Shown in pieces: positions 6,125-13,874 of a stretch of DNA of 38,822 nt. The notes beneath the pieces were generated by a model. It saw nothing but the letters and a program-made list of their open reading frames with translations. It did no database searches and was not told the origin of the DNA. Within the stretch, counting starts at the first letter, position 1, and every line of letters starts with the position of its first letter. A program made the translations under genes and the position numbers. Source of the DNA: Candidatus Levyibacteriota bacterium (GTDB lineage: Bacteria > Patescibacteriota > Microgenomatia > Levybacterales > UBA12049); assembly GCA_016182425.1 (NCBI GenBank), contig JACPGP010000024.1, positions 1 through 38,822 on the forward strand, read 5' to 3'.

Positions 6125-8032
6125 TTAGATAGCTAAATTGGAAATTTTATCCAAGTATTCTTTGGCATCGGTGTTTGATGGAGCTAGAAGTAGAGTTTTG
6201 TCAAACATTATTTTTGATTCAGAGTATTTTTTTTGTTGATAAAATATTTCTCCTAAGGCAAAGCTGGCGTGATCATAGTTTGGCTTGAGGGTTAGTGCGT
6301 GCTGATAGTTGGTTATAGCTGAGTCCATCTCTGAAATATTTTGATAAAACTTAGCTAAAAGATAAAAAGAAGAAGCGTCGGTGGGAGCTAATCGGGTTGC
6401 TTTTGTAAGAGCGTCAACAGTGTAGACATAATATTTTGAGTCAATCAGAGAAAGGAAATAAAAACCTTGGGCGCGCTCTTTCCACAGGTTGAGGTTAAAC
6501 GGAGAAATGGAAATGGCGGTATCGAGCGCTTTGACTACGTGGGGAATTTGAGATTTGTCTTTGGTGGCAGCAGAACTTTCGGCTAACACTAGGGCGTATT
6601 TGCTAAGATAGACCGGTTCGTCGGGGCGGAAGTTTAGAGCGTATCTTAACTCAGTTAAGGACTGTCGGTGGTAGGCAATATCGGCCAGAAAGTACTTAAA
6701 AGTAACTAGTAACCAGTAACTAGAAACTAGAATAAGACAAAGTGAAAAAAACTTCTGAATAGTATTCGGTGATGTGCGGGGAATTGTGATTTGATCTTGG
6801 GCAATGAAGGTGGGGAGAAGAAAAAAGTAGAGTGAGGTGGTGACTACAGAGAAGCCAGCAAAATTTGTTATCAATATAGAGACAAATGAAGCTAATAAGG
6901 CTGGGAAGCTTTTGAGAGTATAAATCATAAAACCAATAAGAACTAAGTAGCTGATAAAACCAAAAGATCCGGAGGTGGCTAAATAGTTTAGGTATTCGTT
7001 GTGGGCTTTGTTGTAAATAAAGTTCCATTCAGAGGTGAGGTTGTGACTGGAGGGACGAGTCCAGTAGTAGCTGTAGGCGAAAGTTTCCGGACCGGTACCA
7101 AAAAGAGGAAATTGACGCCACAGATCAATGCTTCCTTGCCAGACAATTTTCCGAATATCTTTGCTGGGAGTGATTAGTAGTGGGGTGATAGTGGTCGGGG
7201 AGGTGGGTTCAAAACGTGATGGAAATAGTATGTCTTTGATAGGGTTAGTTATAGAAACTGAGAAGAAAACCAAAGTAAAAAGTAAAAGGCCATGCCTGCC
7301 GGAAGGCAGGTAAAAAGTAAAATGGGGTCTAAATCTATTTTTGTATAAGTGGATCAAACTATACATAGTAAGTGAAATTAGGGCGGCGAGGATGCCGGAC
7401 TTGGATTTGGTAAAAAGTAAACAAATATAAAATATTGAAGTAAGAAATATGAAATATGATTTATGAATAGGACGAGAAGAAGACAAAAAGCGGTCGAGGG
7501 CGAGGGGGAGGAGAATGCAAAGATAAGCTGCCAGCCAGTTTGGTTGACCTAGAGTACTAAAGACTCGGGACTGAACATCTTGGACCCAGAAGCCCTTATC
7601 TATTCCAAAATGTTCCAAAATTCCATATGAGGAGACGATTAATCCAGTAAAGAGCGAGGCGGAAGTCAACCAACTGGTAAGAGTGGGGGTGCGATAAACA
7701 GAAAAGGTCAGAAAAATAATGGAATATGATAATAAAGATAAAAGACCTCCATTGAGTCGGGAGTAATAGCCGTAGATGGAAGTGTGGGTATCAATACTGA
7801 AGAATGTGGAGACTGCTTGGGAGAGTAGAAAGATAATAAGCGGCCAAAAAAGCAGATTTTTACGAACAAGGGGAGCGTTACCCAGAAGATAGTTAAACAA
7901 ATGTGAGACGAGAAGGAGCAGGCTAATCAGATAGACTGTATACATCTTGGGAACTTCAAAAAATTCGGAGTTGGCCAAGTTGAGGATGAGGGGGACAATT
8001 AGGACTAGTGCGGTAAATAAAAAGTTGATCAT
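6125..8032 (-). CDS. O-antigen ligase/polymerase-like membrane protein with TPRs (635 aa)
   Basis: The N-terminal ~420 residues hold about 10-12 TM helices with a large extracytoplasmic loop containing WQGSIDLWRQFPLFGTGPETF, the conserved loop of the Wzy_C/O-antigen ligase family. The C-terminal ~200 residues form tetratricopeptide repeats (LAPTDASSFYLLAKFYQ, LKPNYDHASFALGEIFYQ, LAPSNTDAKEYL). Such proteins join or polymerise glycans on the outer face of the membrane. Two micro-repeat insertions are encoded in frame: 7272-7323, which includes the palindrome CCTGCC-GGAA-GGCAGG, and 6698-6734, which encodes part of a TM helix. Start ATG 8032 is 18 nt from the shared TATAAT. Whether the substrate is an envelope glycan or a glycoprotein is not visible. 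Confidence 0.8.
   Translation of the reverse strand: MINFLFTALVLIVPLILNLANSEFFEVPKMYTVYLISLLLLVSHLFNYLLGNAPLVRKNLLFWPLIIFLLSQAVSTFFSIDTHTSIYGYYSRLNGGLLSLLSYSIIFLTFSVYRTPTLTSWLTSASLFTGLIVSSYGILEHFGIDKGFWVQDVQSRVFSTLGQPNWLAAYLCILLPLALDRFLSSSRPIHKSYFIFLTSIFYICLLFTKSKSGILAALISLTMYSLIHLYKNRFRPHFTFYLPSGRHGLLLFTLVFFSVSITNPIKDILFPSRFEPTSPTTITPLLITPSKDIRKIVWQGSIDLWRQFPLFGTGPETFAYSYYWTRPSSHNLTSEWNFIYNKAHNEYLNYLATSGSFGFISYLVLIGFMIYTLKSFPALLASFVSILITNFAGFSVVTTSLYFFLLPTFIAQDQITIPRTSPNTIQKFFSLCLILVSSYWLLVTFKYFLADIAYHRQSLTELRYALNFRPDEPVYLSKYALVLAESSAATKDKSQIPHVVKALDTAISISPFNLNLWKERAQGFYFLSLIDSKYYVYTVDALTKATRLAPTDASSFYLLAKFYQNISEMDSAITNYQHALTLKPNYDHASFALGEIFYQQKKYSESKIMFDKTLLLAPSNTDAKEYLDKISNLAI
7272..7323. 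repeat. Palindromic mini-repeat with A-rich flanks inside a gene
   Basis: AAAGTAAAAAGTAAAA, then a palindrome with arms CCTGCC and GGCAGG around GGAA, then TAAAAAGTAAAA. It is inserted without breaking the reading frame of the O-antigen-ligase-like gene. Confidence 0.6.
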
Positions 8033-8050
8033 AAATGGTTCAGTTTAGAT

Positions 8051-8060
8051 ATTATATAAT
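8051..8060. promoter_or_regulatory. Overlapping divergent -10 boxes for mreB and ligase gene
   Basis: ATTATATAAT reads as TATAAT in both directions. Rightward (8055-8060) it ends 5 nt before the mreB ATG (leaderless). Leftward (8051-8056) it lies 18 nt from the ATG at 8032, giving a short leader. Polymerase could occupy only one direction at a time. Confidence 0.6.
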
Positions 8061-8065
8061 TTTGT

Positions 8066-9172
8066 ATGAGTTGGATGAAGACAGTTAAGTCAAGGGTAAT
8101 GGGAACGATGGCCAATTTTTATTGGGATATTGGGGTTGATTTGGGAACTAGTAACACCTTACTTCTGCTTAATGAAAGGGGGATTGTGGTGGACGAGCCA
8201 ACCATTGTGGCTCGTTTAAAAAAGAAACGGTGGACAGGACTTTCTGCCCCAAAATGGGCAGGAAATAAAATTGTAGCTTACGGGTACAAGGCGAAAGAAA
8301 TGTTGAATCGGGAACCAGCACAGATAGAAGTAGTTAGTCCGATAAAGAACGGAATTATATCGGATCTAGAAGCCTTGGAGGCTTTGGTGTCGTACTACTT
8401 GAAACTAATATATGAAATTCCCAGCCGTTACCCAAAAATTTTCAAACCAAGGGTGATTGTATCGGTACCAGGATCGATTACAGATGTGCAAAAAAGAGCC
8501 GTAAAATCGGTGTTTTTGACATCTGGTGCTAGTGAAGTAGTCTTGATAGAAGGCTTGGTTTTGGCAGCGGTAGGAGTGGGGTTACCTGCTAAGAAGAATT
8601 CCGGAACGATGATAGTTGACGTGGGTGGGGGGAAAACAGAAGTCGGAGTTATTTCTATGGGTGGAGTAGTGGTGGGGAAGGGGATTAAGAGTTCGAGTGG
8701 GGACTTTGACGTGGCCATAATTAACTATATTCGAATGAAATACAGCTTGCTCATTGGTCAGACTACAGCGGAGAGAGCAAAGATTGAGTTGGGAAACGTG
8801 GGAGAGCCGAACAAATCACTAAAAGAAATGGTGATTAGGGGGAGAGACTTGGAAACAGGACTCCCAAAGTCGGTCAAAATAAATGAAAACGAGATTCGAG
8901 AAGCAGTTATGTTTGAAGTTCAGAAATTAATTAAATTAATAAAAGAAGAACTGGATGAAACACCGCCAGAATTGATGGACGACATTTTAAAAAGAGGCAT
9001 TGTTATGGTGGGAAACGGTTCTAAACTTCATGGACTGGACAGATTGGTGGAGAAGGAAACAAAAATTACTACCCAAAGAGCTGATGAGGCTGGATTATGC
9101 ATAATTAAGGGTTGTGGGCAGTTGATGGAGGATAGATACCTGTTAGAAAGTATTCGTCTGGTTACTGGATAA
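8066..9172 (+). CDS. mreB: Rod-shape actin homologue MreB (368 aa)
   Basis: This actin-fold ATPase forms membrane filaments that direct wall synthesis. The phosphate-1 loop DIGVDLGTSNTLL (21-33) and phosphate-2 loop IVDVGGGKTEVGVIS (183-197) are intact, as is the adenosine region KRGIVMVGNGSKLHGLD. About 20 residues precede the phosphate-1 loop, longer than usual; they include basic and aromatic residues and may form the membrane-binding amphipathic helix. It starts leaderless at ATG 8066. Its stop overlaps the ATG of the next gene (TAATG), so translation of the pair is coupled. mreC and mreD, which normally follow, are absent here. Confidence 0.92.
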   Translation: MSWMKTVKSRVMGTMANFYWDIGVDLGTSNTLLLLNERGIVVDEPTIVARLKKKRWTGLSAPKWAGNKIVAYGYKAKEMLNREPAQIEVVSPIKNGIISDLEALEALVSYYLKLIYEIPSRYPKIFKPRVIVSVPGSITDVQKRAVKSVFLTSGASEVVLIEGLVLAAVGVGLPAKKNSGTMIVDVGGGKTEVGVISMGGVVVGKGIKSSSGDFDVAIINYIRMKYSLLIGQTTAERAKIELGNVGEPNKSLKEMVIRGRDLETGLPKSVKINENEIREAVMFEVQKLIKLIKEELDETPPELMDDILKRGIVMVGNGSKLHGLDRLVEKETKITTQRADEAGLCIIKGCGQLMEDRYLLESIRLVTG

Positions 9173-10818
9173 TGGGAAATAACGAGAATCACGACTGGCA
9201 ATATTGGCTGATTAATTGGGGGCTGTTAACTACTCTGGGTATTTTATTGGTAGCTTTTATTCGATTGTCGGTGATTCGAGGTGGGTTTTATCGGGGTTTG
9301 GCTTTTGAAAACAAGATCGTGGAAACGATACTTCCAGCAGGTCGAGGGGACATAAAGGATCGTAAGGGAAGACTGATTGGTAAGAGTGTCTATCAGTTTT
9401 TTGAGACTGAAAATGGTGAAAAAAAGTTTATTAATAGTGGGGAATATGATGGAGCTAAGTTTGAGGGGAAAGATAGGCTGTGGGAGATAAAACGTCAATA
9501 CAGTTATAAGGAGAGTATGGGTCTAATCACAGGATATGTAGGATTGGCTGACGAAGCTGAGGTGAAGGTTGATCGGTGTGGTGGGTTGAGACTGGGGTCA
9601 GAAGATGTCATTGGTAGAGGTGGAGTGGAAGAATTTCTAGATTGCGATTTGCGGGGAGTAGCAGGACGAAGGTTGGTAGAGGTTGATGCTAAAGGAAAGT
9701 ATGTGCGCGAGTTGGGGCGAGAGGAACCGACTGTTGGTAAGACAGTAGAATTGAGTATTGATGCTTATTGGCAGGATAAAATATATCAAATTTTAAAAGG
9801 ACGAAAAGCAACCGTGATTATCAGTGAGCCTCAGACTGGGAAAATATTAAGCTTGGTGTCATCTCCCTCGATTGATGCTAACGCATTTTCGTATTTGGTG
9901 GACAATAAGTTGATCAAGTTGTATCTAGAAGACACTCAAAACTTGCCACTGTTAAATCGGTCGATAGCTACACGATATCATCCGGGAAGCGTTTTTAAGT
10001 TAGTGATGGCGACTGCTGGGTTGGAGGAGAAAGCGGTAGAAAAAGATACAACAATAGAAGATACGGGAGTAATTAAGGTAGGTGATTATAGTTTTAATAA
10101 CTGGTTGTGGACAAAGAGGGGGGGTACCGATGGAATGGTTGACATGGTTAAAGCATTGAAACGAAGTAATGACATTTATTTTTACAAATTGGGAGAGTTA
10201 CTCGGTGTTTCAAAAATCCACAAGTGGGCGGATAAGTTTGGATATGGTGAAAAAACTGGGATAGAGCTAGCGGGAGAACTACCGGGTATAAACCCGACAG
10301 ATCAATGGAAAAGAGACACCAAAGGTGATAGGTGGTATTTAGGGGACACATACCACTTGTCGATTGGTCAAGGGTTCTTAGGGGTGACGCCACTTCAGGT
10401 AAATCAAAGTACTAATGTGATAGCGAACAATGGGACAAAGTGTAAAATGAGTATTCTTAAAAATAGTAAAAATGATTGCCAATCTTTGGGGATAAAACGA
10501 GCTACAATTGAAACACTAAGGGAGGGAATGATGGAAGCTTGTCATACGGGTGGGACTGCTTGGCCACTTTTCAATTTTAAGACAAAAATAGCCTGTAAAA
10601 CTGGGACGGCAGAGGTTGGTGATGGAAGTAAAGACACTCACGCTTGGCTAACTGCGTTTGCGCCGGCAGATAATCCCGAGATATCAATAACAGTCATGAT
10701 GGAAAGGGGTGGTGAGGGGTCAGATGTGGCTGCGCCAATTGTCGGGGATATTTTAAAGGAGTGGTTTAATGAACCAAATACAACCGTTCCAAGACCGTCG
10801 GTGTCACCTACTAATTGA
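9172..10818 (+). CDS. mrdA: Penicillin-binding protein 2-type transpeptidase (548 aa)
   Basis: A class B PBP that cross-links peptidoglycan during elongation. One N-terminal TM helix (about 14-32) is followed by a dimerisation/pedestal region (LPAGRGDIKDRKGRLI, 54-69) and a transpeptidase domain. Catalytic motifs are SVFK (S273, K276), S332-x-D334 in RSNDIYFYKL and K476-T-G in CKTGTAE. Length is a little under the usual 600-630. It overlaps the mreB stop by 1 nt and no promoter of its own is evident, so both come from the mreB promoter. The pair argues for a rod-like or at least elongating, walled cell. The tail (TTVPRPSVSPTN) is a short Pro/Thr extension. Confidence 0.92.
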   Translation: MGNNENHDWQYWLINWGLLTTLGILLVAFIRLSVIRGGFYRGLAFENKIVETILPAGRGDIKDRKGRLIGKSVYQFFETENGEKKFINSGEYDGAKFEGKDRLWEIKRQYSYKESMGLITGYVGLADEAEVKVDRCGGLRLGSEDVIGRGGVEEFLDCDLRGVAGRRLVEVDAKGKYVRELGREEPTVGKTVELSIDAYWQDKIYQILKGRKATVIISEPQTGKILSLVSSPSIDANAFSYLVDNKLIKLYLEDTQNLPLLNRSIATRYHPGSVFKLVMATAGLEEKAVEKDTTIEDTGVIKVGDYSFNNWLWTKRGGTDGMVDMVKALKRSNDIYFYKLGELLGVSKIHKWADKFGYGEKTGIELAGELPGINPTDQWKRDTKGDRWYLGDTYHLSIGQGFLGVTPLQVNQSTNVIANNGTKCKMSILKNSKNDCQSLGIKRATIETLREGMMEACHTGGTAWPLFNFKTKIACKTGTAEVGDGSKDTHAWLTAFAPADNPEISITVMMERGGEGSDVAAPIVGDILKEWFNEPNTTVPRPSVSPTN

Positions 10819-10842
10819 CTGTTGTTGTTGAAGTGATAGGAT
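10815..10842 (+). promoter_or_regulatory. Promoter of the 103-aa gene
   Basis: TTGACT (10815-10820), a 16-bp spacer and TAGGAT (10837-10842) end 8 nt before ATG 10851. It overlaps the mrdA stop codon. Confidence 0.5.
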
Positions 10843-10850
10843 AGGGACAA

Positions 10851-11162
10851 ATGAAATTTGCGGATAGAATACGAAGGTTTGTTGGTGAGAGAACTGATCT
10901 GGATTCTATGACATTATCTTTTGCTAATGGTGGTGCAATTAGAGTGGTTCAGGTTGAGCCAGCATCGAATACTCCAGTGGTAGTGGGTACTATACCTGCA
11001 GATGGCAATGTTGAAGATGTGAGAGCGAAAGCGTTCGCAATGTTGAGAAATACAAAAATGGGAGCAAGTCGAGGAACTGTGATAATAATCGGTGAGGATG
11101 GTGCCACAAAAATGGAAGTTAGGTTCAAACTTCTACCAGACGGAAGGGTTGAAAAGATATAG
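10851..11162 (+). CDS. Unknown soluble protein (103 aa)
   Basis: No family was recognised. The product is soluble, lacks Cys and TM segments, and has an alpha/beta look: a basic start (MKFADRIRRFVGERTD), a beta-rich centre (AIRVVQVEP, PVVVGTIP, GTVIIIGEDG) and an acidic/basic tail. The codon pattern matches its neighbours, so it is probably real. It sits 32 nt after mrdA and 44 nt before topA with its own likely leaderless promoter. A role with wall synthesis or topology is not supported by anything visible. Confidence 0.7.
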   Translation: MKFADRIRRFVGERTDLDSMTLSFANGGAIRVVQVEPASNTPVVVGTIPADGNVEDVRAKAFAMLRNTKMGASRGTVIIIGEDGATKMEVRFKLLPDGRVEKI

Positions 11163-11206
11163 AGAAAATAATGTCGGCTTGACAGTGGATGATATGATAG
11201 TTGACA

Positions 11207-13234
11207 ATGGCTAGTATGAAAAATCTTTTAATTGTCGAGTCACCGACAAAAGCTAGAACAATTGAGAAATATCTGGGAGCGGATTTTGAAGTATTGGCGA
11301 CTGTGGGACATTTAAGAGATCTGCCAAAAAGTAAAATGGGAGTTGATCTGAAACATGATTTTGAAATTGATTACCAAATAGACGCTGAAAAAAAGAAAGT
11401 AGTTAGTGGACTGATTTTGGCTGCAGCAAAGGCCACCAATATATATCTGGCTACCGACCCTGACCGTGAAGGAGAAGCGATAGCGTTTCATGTGGATTGG
11501 ATACTAAGGAATCCACCTGAAACAAAATCCAAAATTAAAAATTCTAAAGTAAAAAGGGAATTAGTAACTTCAAGAGTAAGTTTTCATGAAATAACAAAAG
11601 AAGCGGTGCAAGAAGCACTGAAACATGCGAAAGGAATTGATATGAATTTGGTCGATGCCCAGCAGGGGAGAAGGGTACTCGATAGGGTTGTGGGTTATTC
11701 TCTGTCACCTGTACTTTGGAAGAAGGTGAGGAGAGGTTTGTCGGCAGGAAGAGTACAAAGCGTAGCTCTCCGATTAATAGTCGAAAGAGAAAAAGAAGTA
11801 GAGCTGTTTAAAAGAGAAAAATATTTTAAAGTTTATACTGATTTGGGATTTAGGACTGACCTGTTTAAGGTAGATGATGAAAGTGCCTATATTTCTGACA
11901 AAATAAAATTATTTGATGGAGAATATTCTTATACTAAATCGATTTTTGACACTAGAGTGGAGGTTGACAAGTTTGTGGCAGAACTGAGTCCTGAATTTGT
12001 GGTGTCGAGTCTAAACGAGAGAGAAACAACTCGTCACCCCCTGCCACCATATACAACCTCGAAACTTCAACAGGCAGGTGGTAGACGATTCGGATGGTCG
12101 GGAAAACAAACTATGACCTTGGCCCAACGGCTGTACGAGAAAGGACTGATTACCTATCACCGGACCGATTCGGTAAATCTGTCGGTTAAGGCAATCGAGG
12201 AGTTTCGAAAATATATCTCAAGTGAATACGGAGAAAAATATGTTGCCGAAAAGGTTAGGGCTTTTAAAAATACTTCCAAAAATGCTCAGGAAGCACATGA
12301 GGCGATTCGTCCGACTAGTGTTTCAAATAAAAATCCAGATGGACTAGATGCTAAGGAATTAAAGTTGTACCAAATCATTTGGAAAAGGGCGGTAGCAACA
12401 CAAGCAGCCAGTGCAAAACTAAAAAATACCACTGCAGTATTTGGCAACGGCAGGGCACAATTTAAGTCAATTGGAGTAAGCATGTTGTTCGATGGATTTT
12501 TGAAAATTGCCGATGAAAAATTTGAAGAAGAAGTATTGCCATTAATGAAAGAAGGCGAGGTGATAAAGAGTAAGAAAATAACCATTGAAGAGAACGAGAC
12601 AAATCCACCACCTCGATACAGTGACGCTTCTTTGGTCCAGTCTTTAGAAAAACAAGGAATCGGACGACCATCAACTTATGCCTCGATTATTTCGACTATT
12701 TTAGCGAGACAGTATGTAGAACGGGATGAAGGAAAATATCATCCGACTGCACTAGGGGTGGCGGTGATTGAGTTTTTGGTTAAGAACTTTCTAAATATTG
12801 TGTCTTTGCCGTTTACCGCTGAGATGGAAGAGGAACTGGATCAAGTGGCGATGGGAAAGGTGAACTGGAAGAAGATGATGAGGAAATTTTGGGACAAATT
12901 TGAGGGTGAGGTGAAAAAAGTTGAAAGTACCGCCGACCGAGTTAAAGTAGCTGTGGAAAAGACAGGGGAGAAATGTCCGGATTGCAAGGATGGGGATCTA
13001 GTCATTCGTTTGGGAAGATTTGGTAAATTTGTATCTTGTGATAGGTTTCCTGATTGTAAATACACAGCTCAATACAAAGAAGCGGCAGGGTTTATGTGCC
13101 CAACTTGTGGCAAAGAGGGAGTGGTACGAAAAACAAAGACTGGTCGAAAATTCTTTGGATGTTCAGACTATCCAAACTGTAAGTGGGCGGGGTGGAAGAA
13201 ACCATTGGAAGAAAAATTAAAAGTAAAAAGTTAA
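11207..13234 (+). CDS. topA: DNA topoisomerase I (675 aa)
   Basis: A type IA topoisomerase that relaxes negative supercoils. The Toprim domain has E11 (LLIVESPTKA) and DPDREGE (84-90); the active-site tyrosine is Y317 in LITYHRTDS. Two C-terminal four-Cys zinc ribbons follow (CPDC...CDRFPDC and CPTC...CSDYPNC). I start at ATG 11207, with TATGAT 8 nt upstream; ATG 11216 is the alternative, and TTG 11201 is unlikely. Residues about 105-119 (TKSKIKNSKVKRELV) come from an A-rich micro-repeat (11529-11571) inserted in frame just after the Toprim DPDREGE region, in a place where the family tolerates variable loops. Confidence 0.95.
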   Translation: MASMKNLLIVESPTKARTIEKYLGADFEVLATVGHLRDLPKSKMGVDLKHDFEIDYQIDAEKKKVVSGLILAAAKATNIYLATDPDREGEAIAFHVDWILRNPPETKSKIKNSKVKRELVTSRVSFHEITKEAVQEALKHAKGIDMNLVDAQQGRRVLDRVVGYSLSPVLWKKVRRGLSAGRVQSVALRLIVEREKEVELFKREKYFKVYTDLGFRTDLFKVDDESAYISDKIKLFDGEYSYTKSIFDTRVEVDKFVAELSPEFVVSSLNERETTRHPLPPYTTSKLQQAGGRRFGWSGKQTMTLAQRLYEKGLITYHRTDSVNLSVKAIEEFRKYISSEYGEKYVAEKVRAFKNTSKNAQEAHEAIRPTSVSNKNPDGLDAKELKLYQIIWKRAVATQAASAKLKNTTAVFGNGRAQFKSIGVSMLFDGFLKIADEKFEEEVLPLMKEGEVIKSKKITIEENETNPPPRYSDASLVQSLEKQGIGRPSTYASIISTILARQYVERDEGKYHPTALGVAVIEFLVKNFLNIVSLPFTAEMEEELDQVAMGKVNWKKMMRKFWDKFEGEVKKVESTADRVKVAVEKTGEKCPDCKDGDLVIRLGRFGKFVSCDRFPDCKYTAQYKEAAGFMCPTCGKEGVVRKTKTGRKFFGCSDYPNCKWAGWKKPLEEKLKVKS

Positions 13235-13250
13235 AAATTAAAACTAAAAA
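13213..13250. repeat. A-rich micro-repeat at the topA end
   Basis: AAAATTAAAAGTAAAAAGTTAAAAATTAAAA-type low-complexity sequence covers the last topA codons and the short gap to the convergent small gene. Same family as 2219, 11529 and 33811. Confidence 0.5.
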
Positions 13251-13253
13251 AGC

Positions 13254-13490
13254 TTAAGGGCGGGGAGGGTGGGAATTGTAAGCTGACTTTGGTTTTCGGG
13301 GGCGAAGGGTTGATGCCGGAGTGATGGTGGCAGATTCTATGTCTGGTGGCTTTTCGCGGAGTAGATTGAGGTTATCCTGGATTAGTTGGAGCCTTTGCTG
13401 TTCGCGCTGTTGTGGAGTTAATACTTCAACTTTAATAGTTGATGGTTGACCTTTTAGTTGGTCTTTCAGGTGTCGGGTAGAGTGTGACAT
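13254..13490 (-). CDS. Small hydrophilic protein, third of a micro-operon (78 aa)
   Basis: No family was recognised. It has a Gln/Arg-rich helical core (TPQQREQQRLQLIQDNLNLLREK, about residues 25-47; likely a coiled helix) and a Pro/Arg-rich disordered tail ending HPPRP. It starts at ATG 13490, 4 nt after the stop of the preceding 43-aa gene. No Shine-Dalgarno is evident, so translation may be coupled. It is convergent with topA, 19 nt away. Tight packing with two other tiny genes behind one good promoter supports a real unit. Confidence 0.55.
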   Translation of the reverse strand: MSHSTRHLKDQLKGQPSTIKVEVLTPQQREQQRLQLIQDNLNLLREKPPDIESATITPASTLRPRKPKSAYNSHPPRP

Positions 13491-13494
13491 GGGA

Positions 13495-13626
13495 CTATTT
13501 GGTACGAGATTGTGGTAGTGAGTTTAGTTCGCCTCCCGTGGCTAATTGGTATTGTTTACCTAGATCAACCCGGGTGACTGCTCCGGTAACGGGGGAGGTA
13601 ATTTCTTTATAAAATGATTTTGTCAT
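13495..13626 (-). CDS. Small protein, second of a micro-operon (43 aa)
   Basis: The 43-residue product begins MTKSFYKEITSPVTGAVTRV. No TM, Cys or known motif. The segment SPVTGAVTRVDLGKQYQLATGG has the beta-turn pattern of small soluble folds, but this is only suggestive. It lies 14 nt after the 50-aa gene and 4 nt before the 78-aa gene on the same strand. It is plausible by spacing and composition. Confidence 0.5.
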   Translation of the reverse strand: MTKSFYKEITSPVTGAVTRVDLGKQYQLATGGELNSLPQSRTK

Positions 13627-13640
13627 AGTTATAAACTAAG

Positions 13641-13793
13641 TTATAAGTTGTTTAGATTTGATCTTTTGCTCTGGTAAGTTTGAGCAATAGCTGTCCGTAA
13701 TTCAATCGGAGTATTAGGGGAGGTAGCTGCAGCATAGATACGCTGGTTTAGGCTTAAAGTATTAAGTTCAGGAAATCCAATTAGTTCGGACAT
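13641..13793 (-). CDS. Small protein, first of a micro-operon (50 aa)
   Basis: The 50-residue product begins MSELIGFPELNTLSLNQRIY, then AAATSPNTPIELRTAIAQTY: two predicted helices separated by a Pro/Asn turn. No family was recognised. A clear promoter (TTGACA-N18-TATATT) lies upstream, giving a leader of roughly 20 nt without a Shine-Dalgarno. It heads the 50/43/78-aa set, located directly behind the VirB4-like ATPase gene. Confidence 0.5.
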   Translation of the reverse strand: MSELIGFPELNTLSLNQRIYAAATSPNTPIELRTAIAQTYQSKRSNLNNL

Positions 13794-13819
13794 AAAAAAT
13801 ATTTAATTAGTAATAATTA

Positions 13820-13849
13820 AATATAGGATAGCTTATAATGTATTGTCAA
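13820..13849 (-). promoter_or_regulatory. Sigma70-type promoter of the micro-operon
   Basis: On the minus strand TTGACA (13844-13849), an 18-bp spacer and TATATT (13820-13825). It lies 26 bp from the end of the ATPase gene and drives the three tiny genes separately. Confidence 0.6.
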
Positions 13850-13874
13850 GGGGTAAATGTAAGACAATTACTAA

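Noticed and set aside
11201-11206. TTG start for topA
   Set aside because: ATG 11207 or 11216 is better placed after the -10 box; the TTG adds only two residues and belongs to a TTGACA word.
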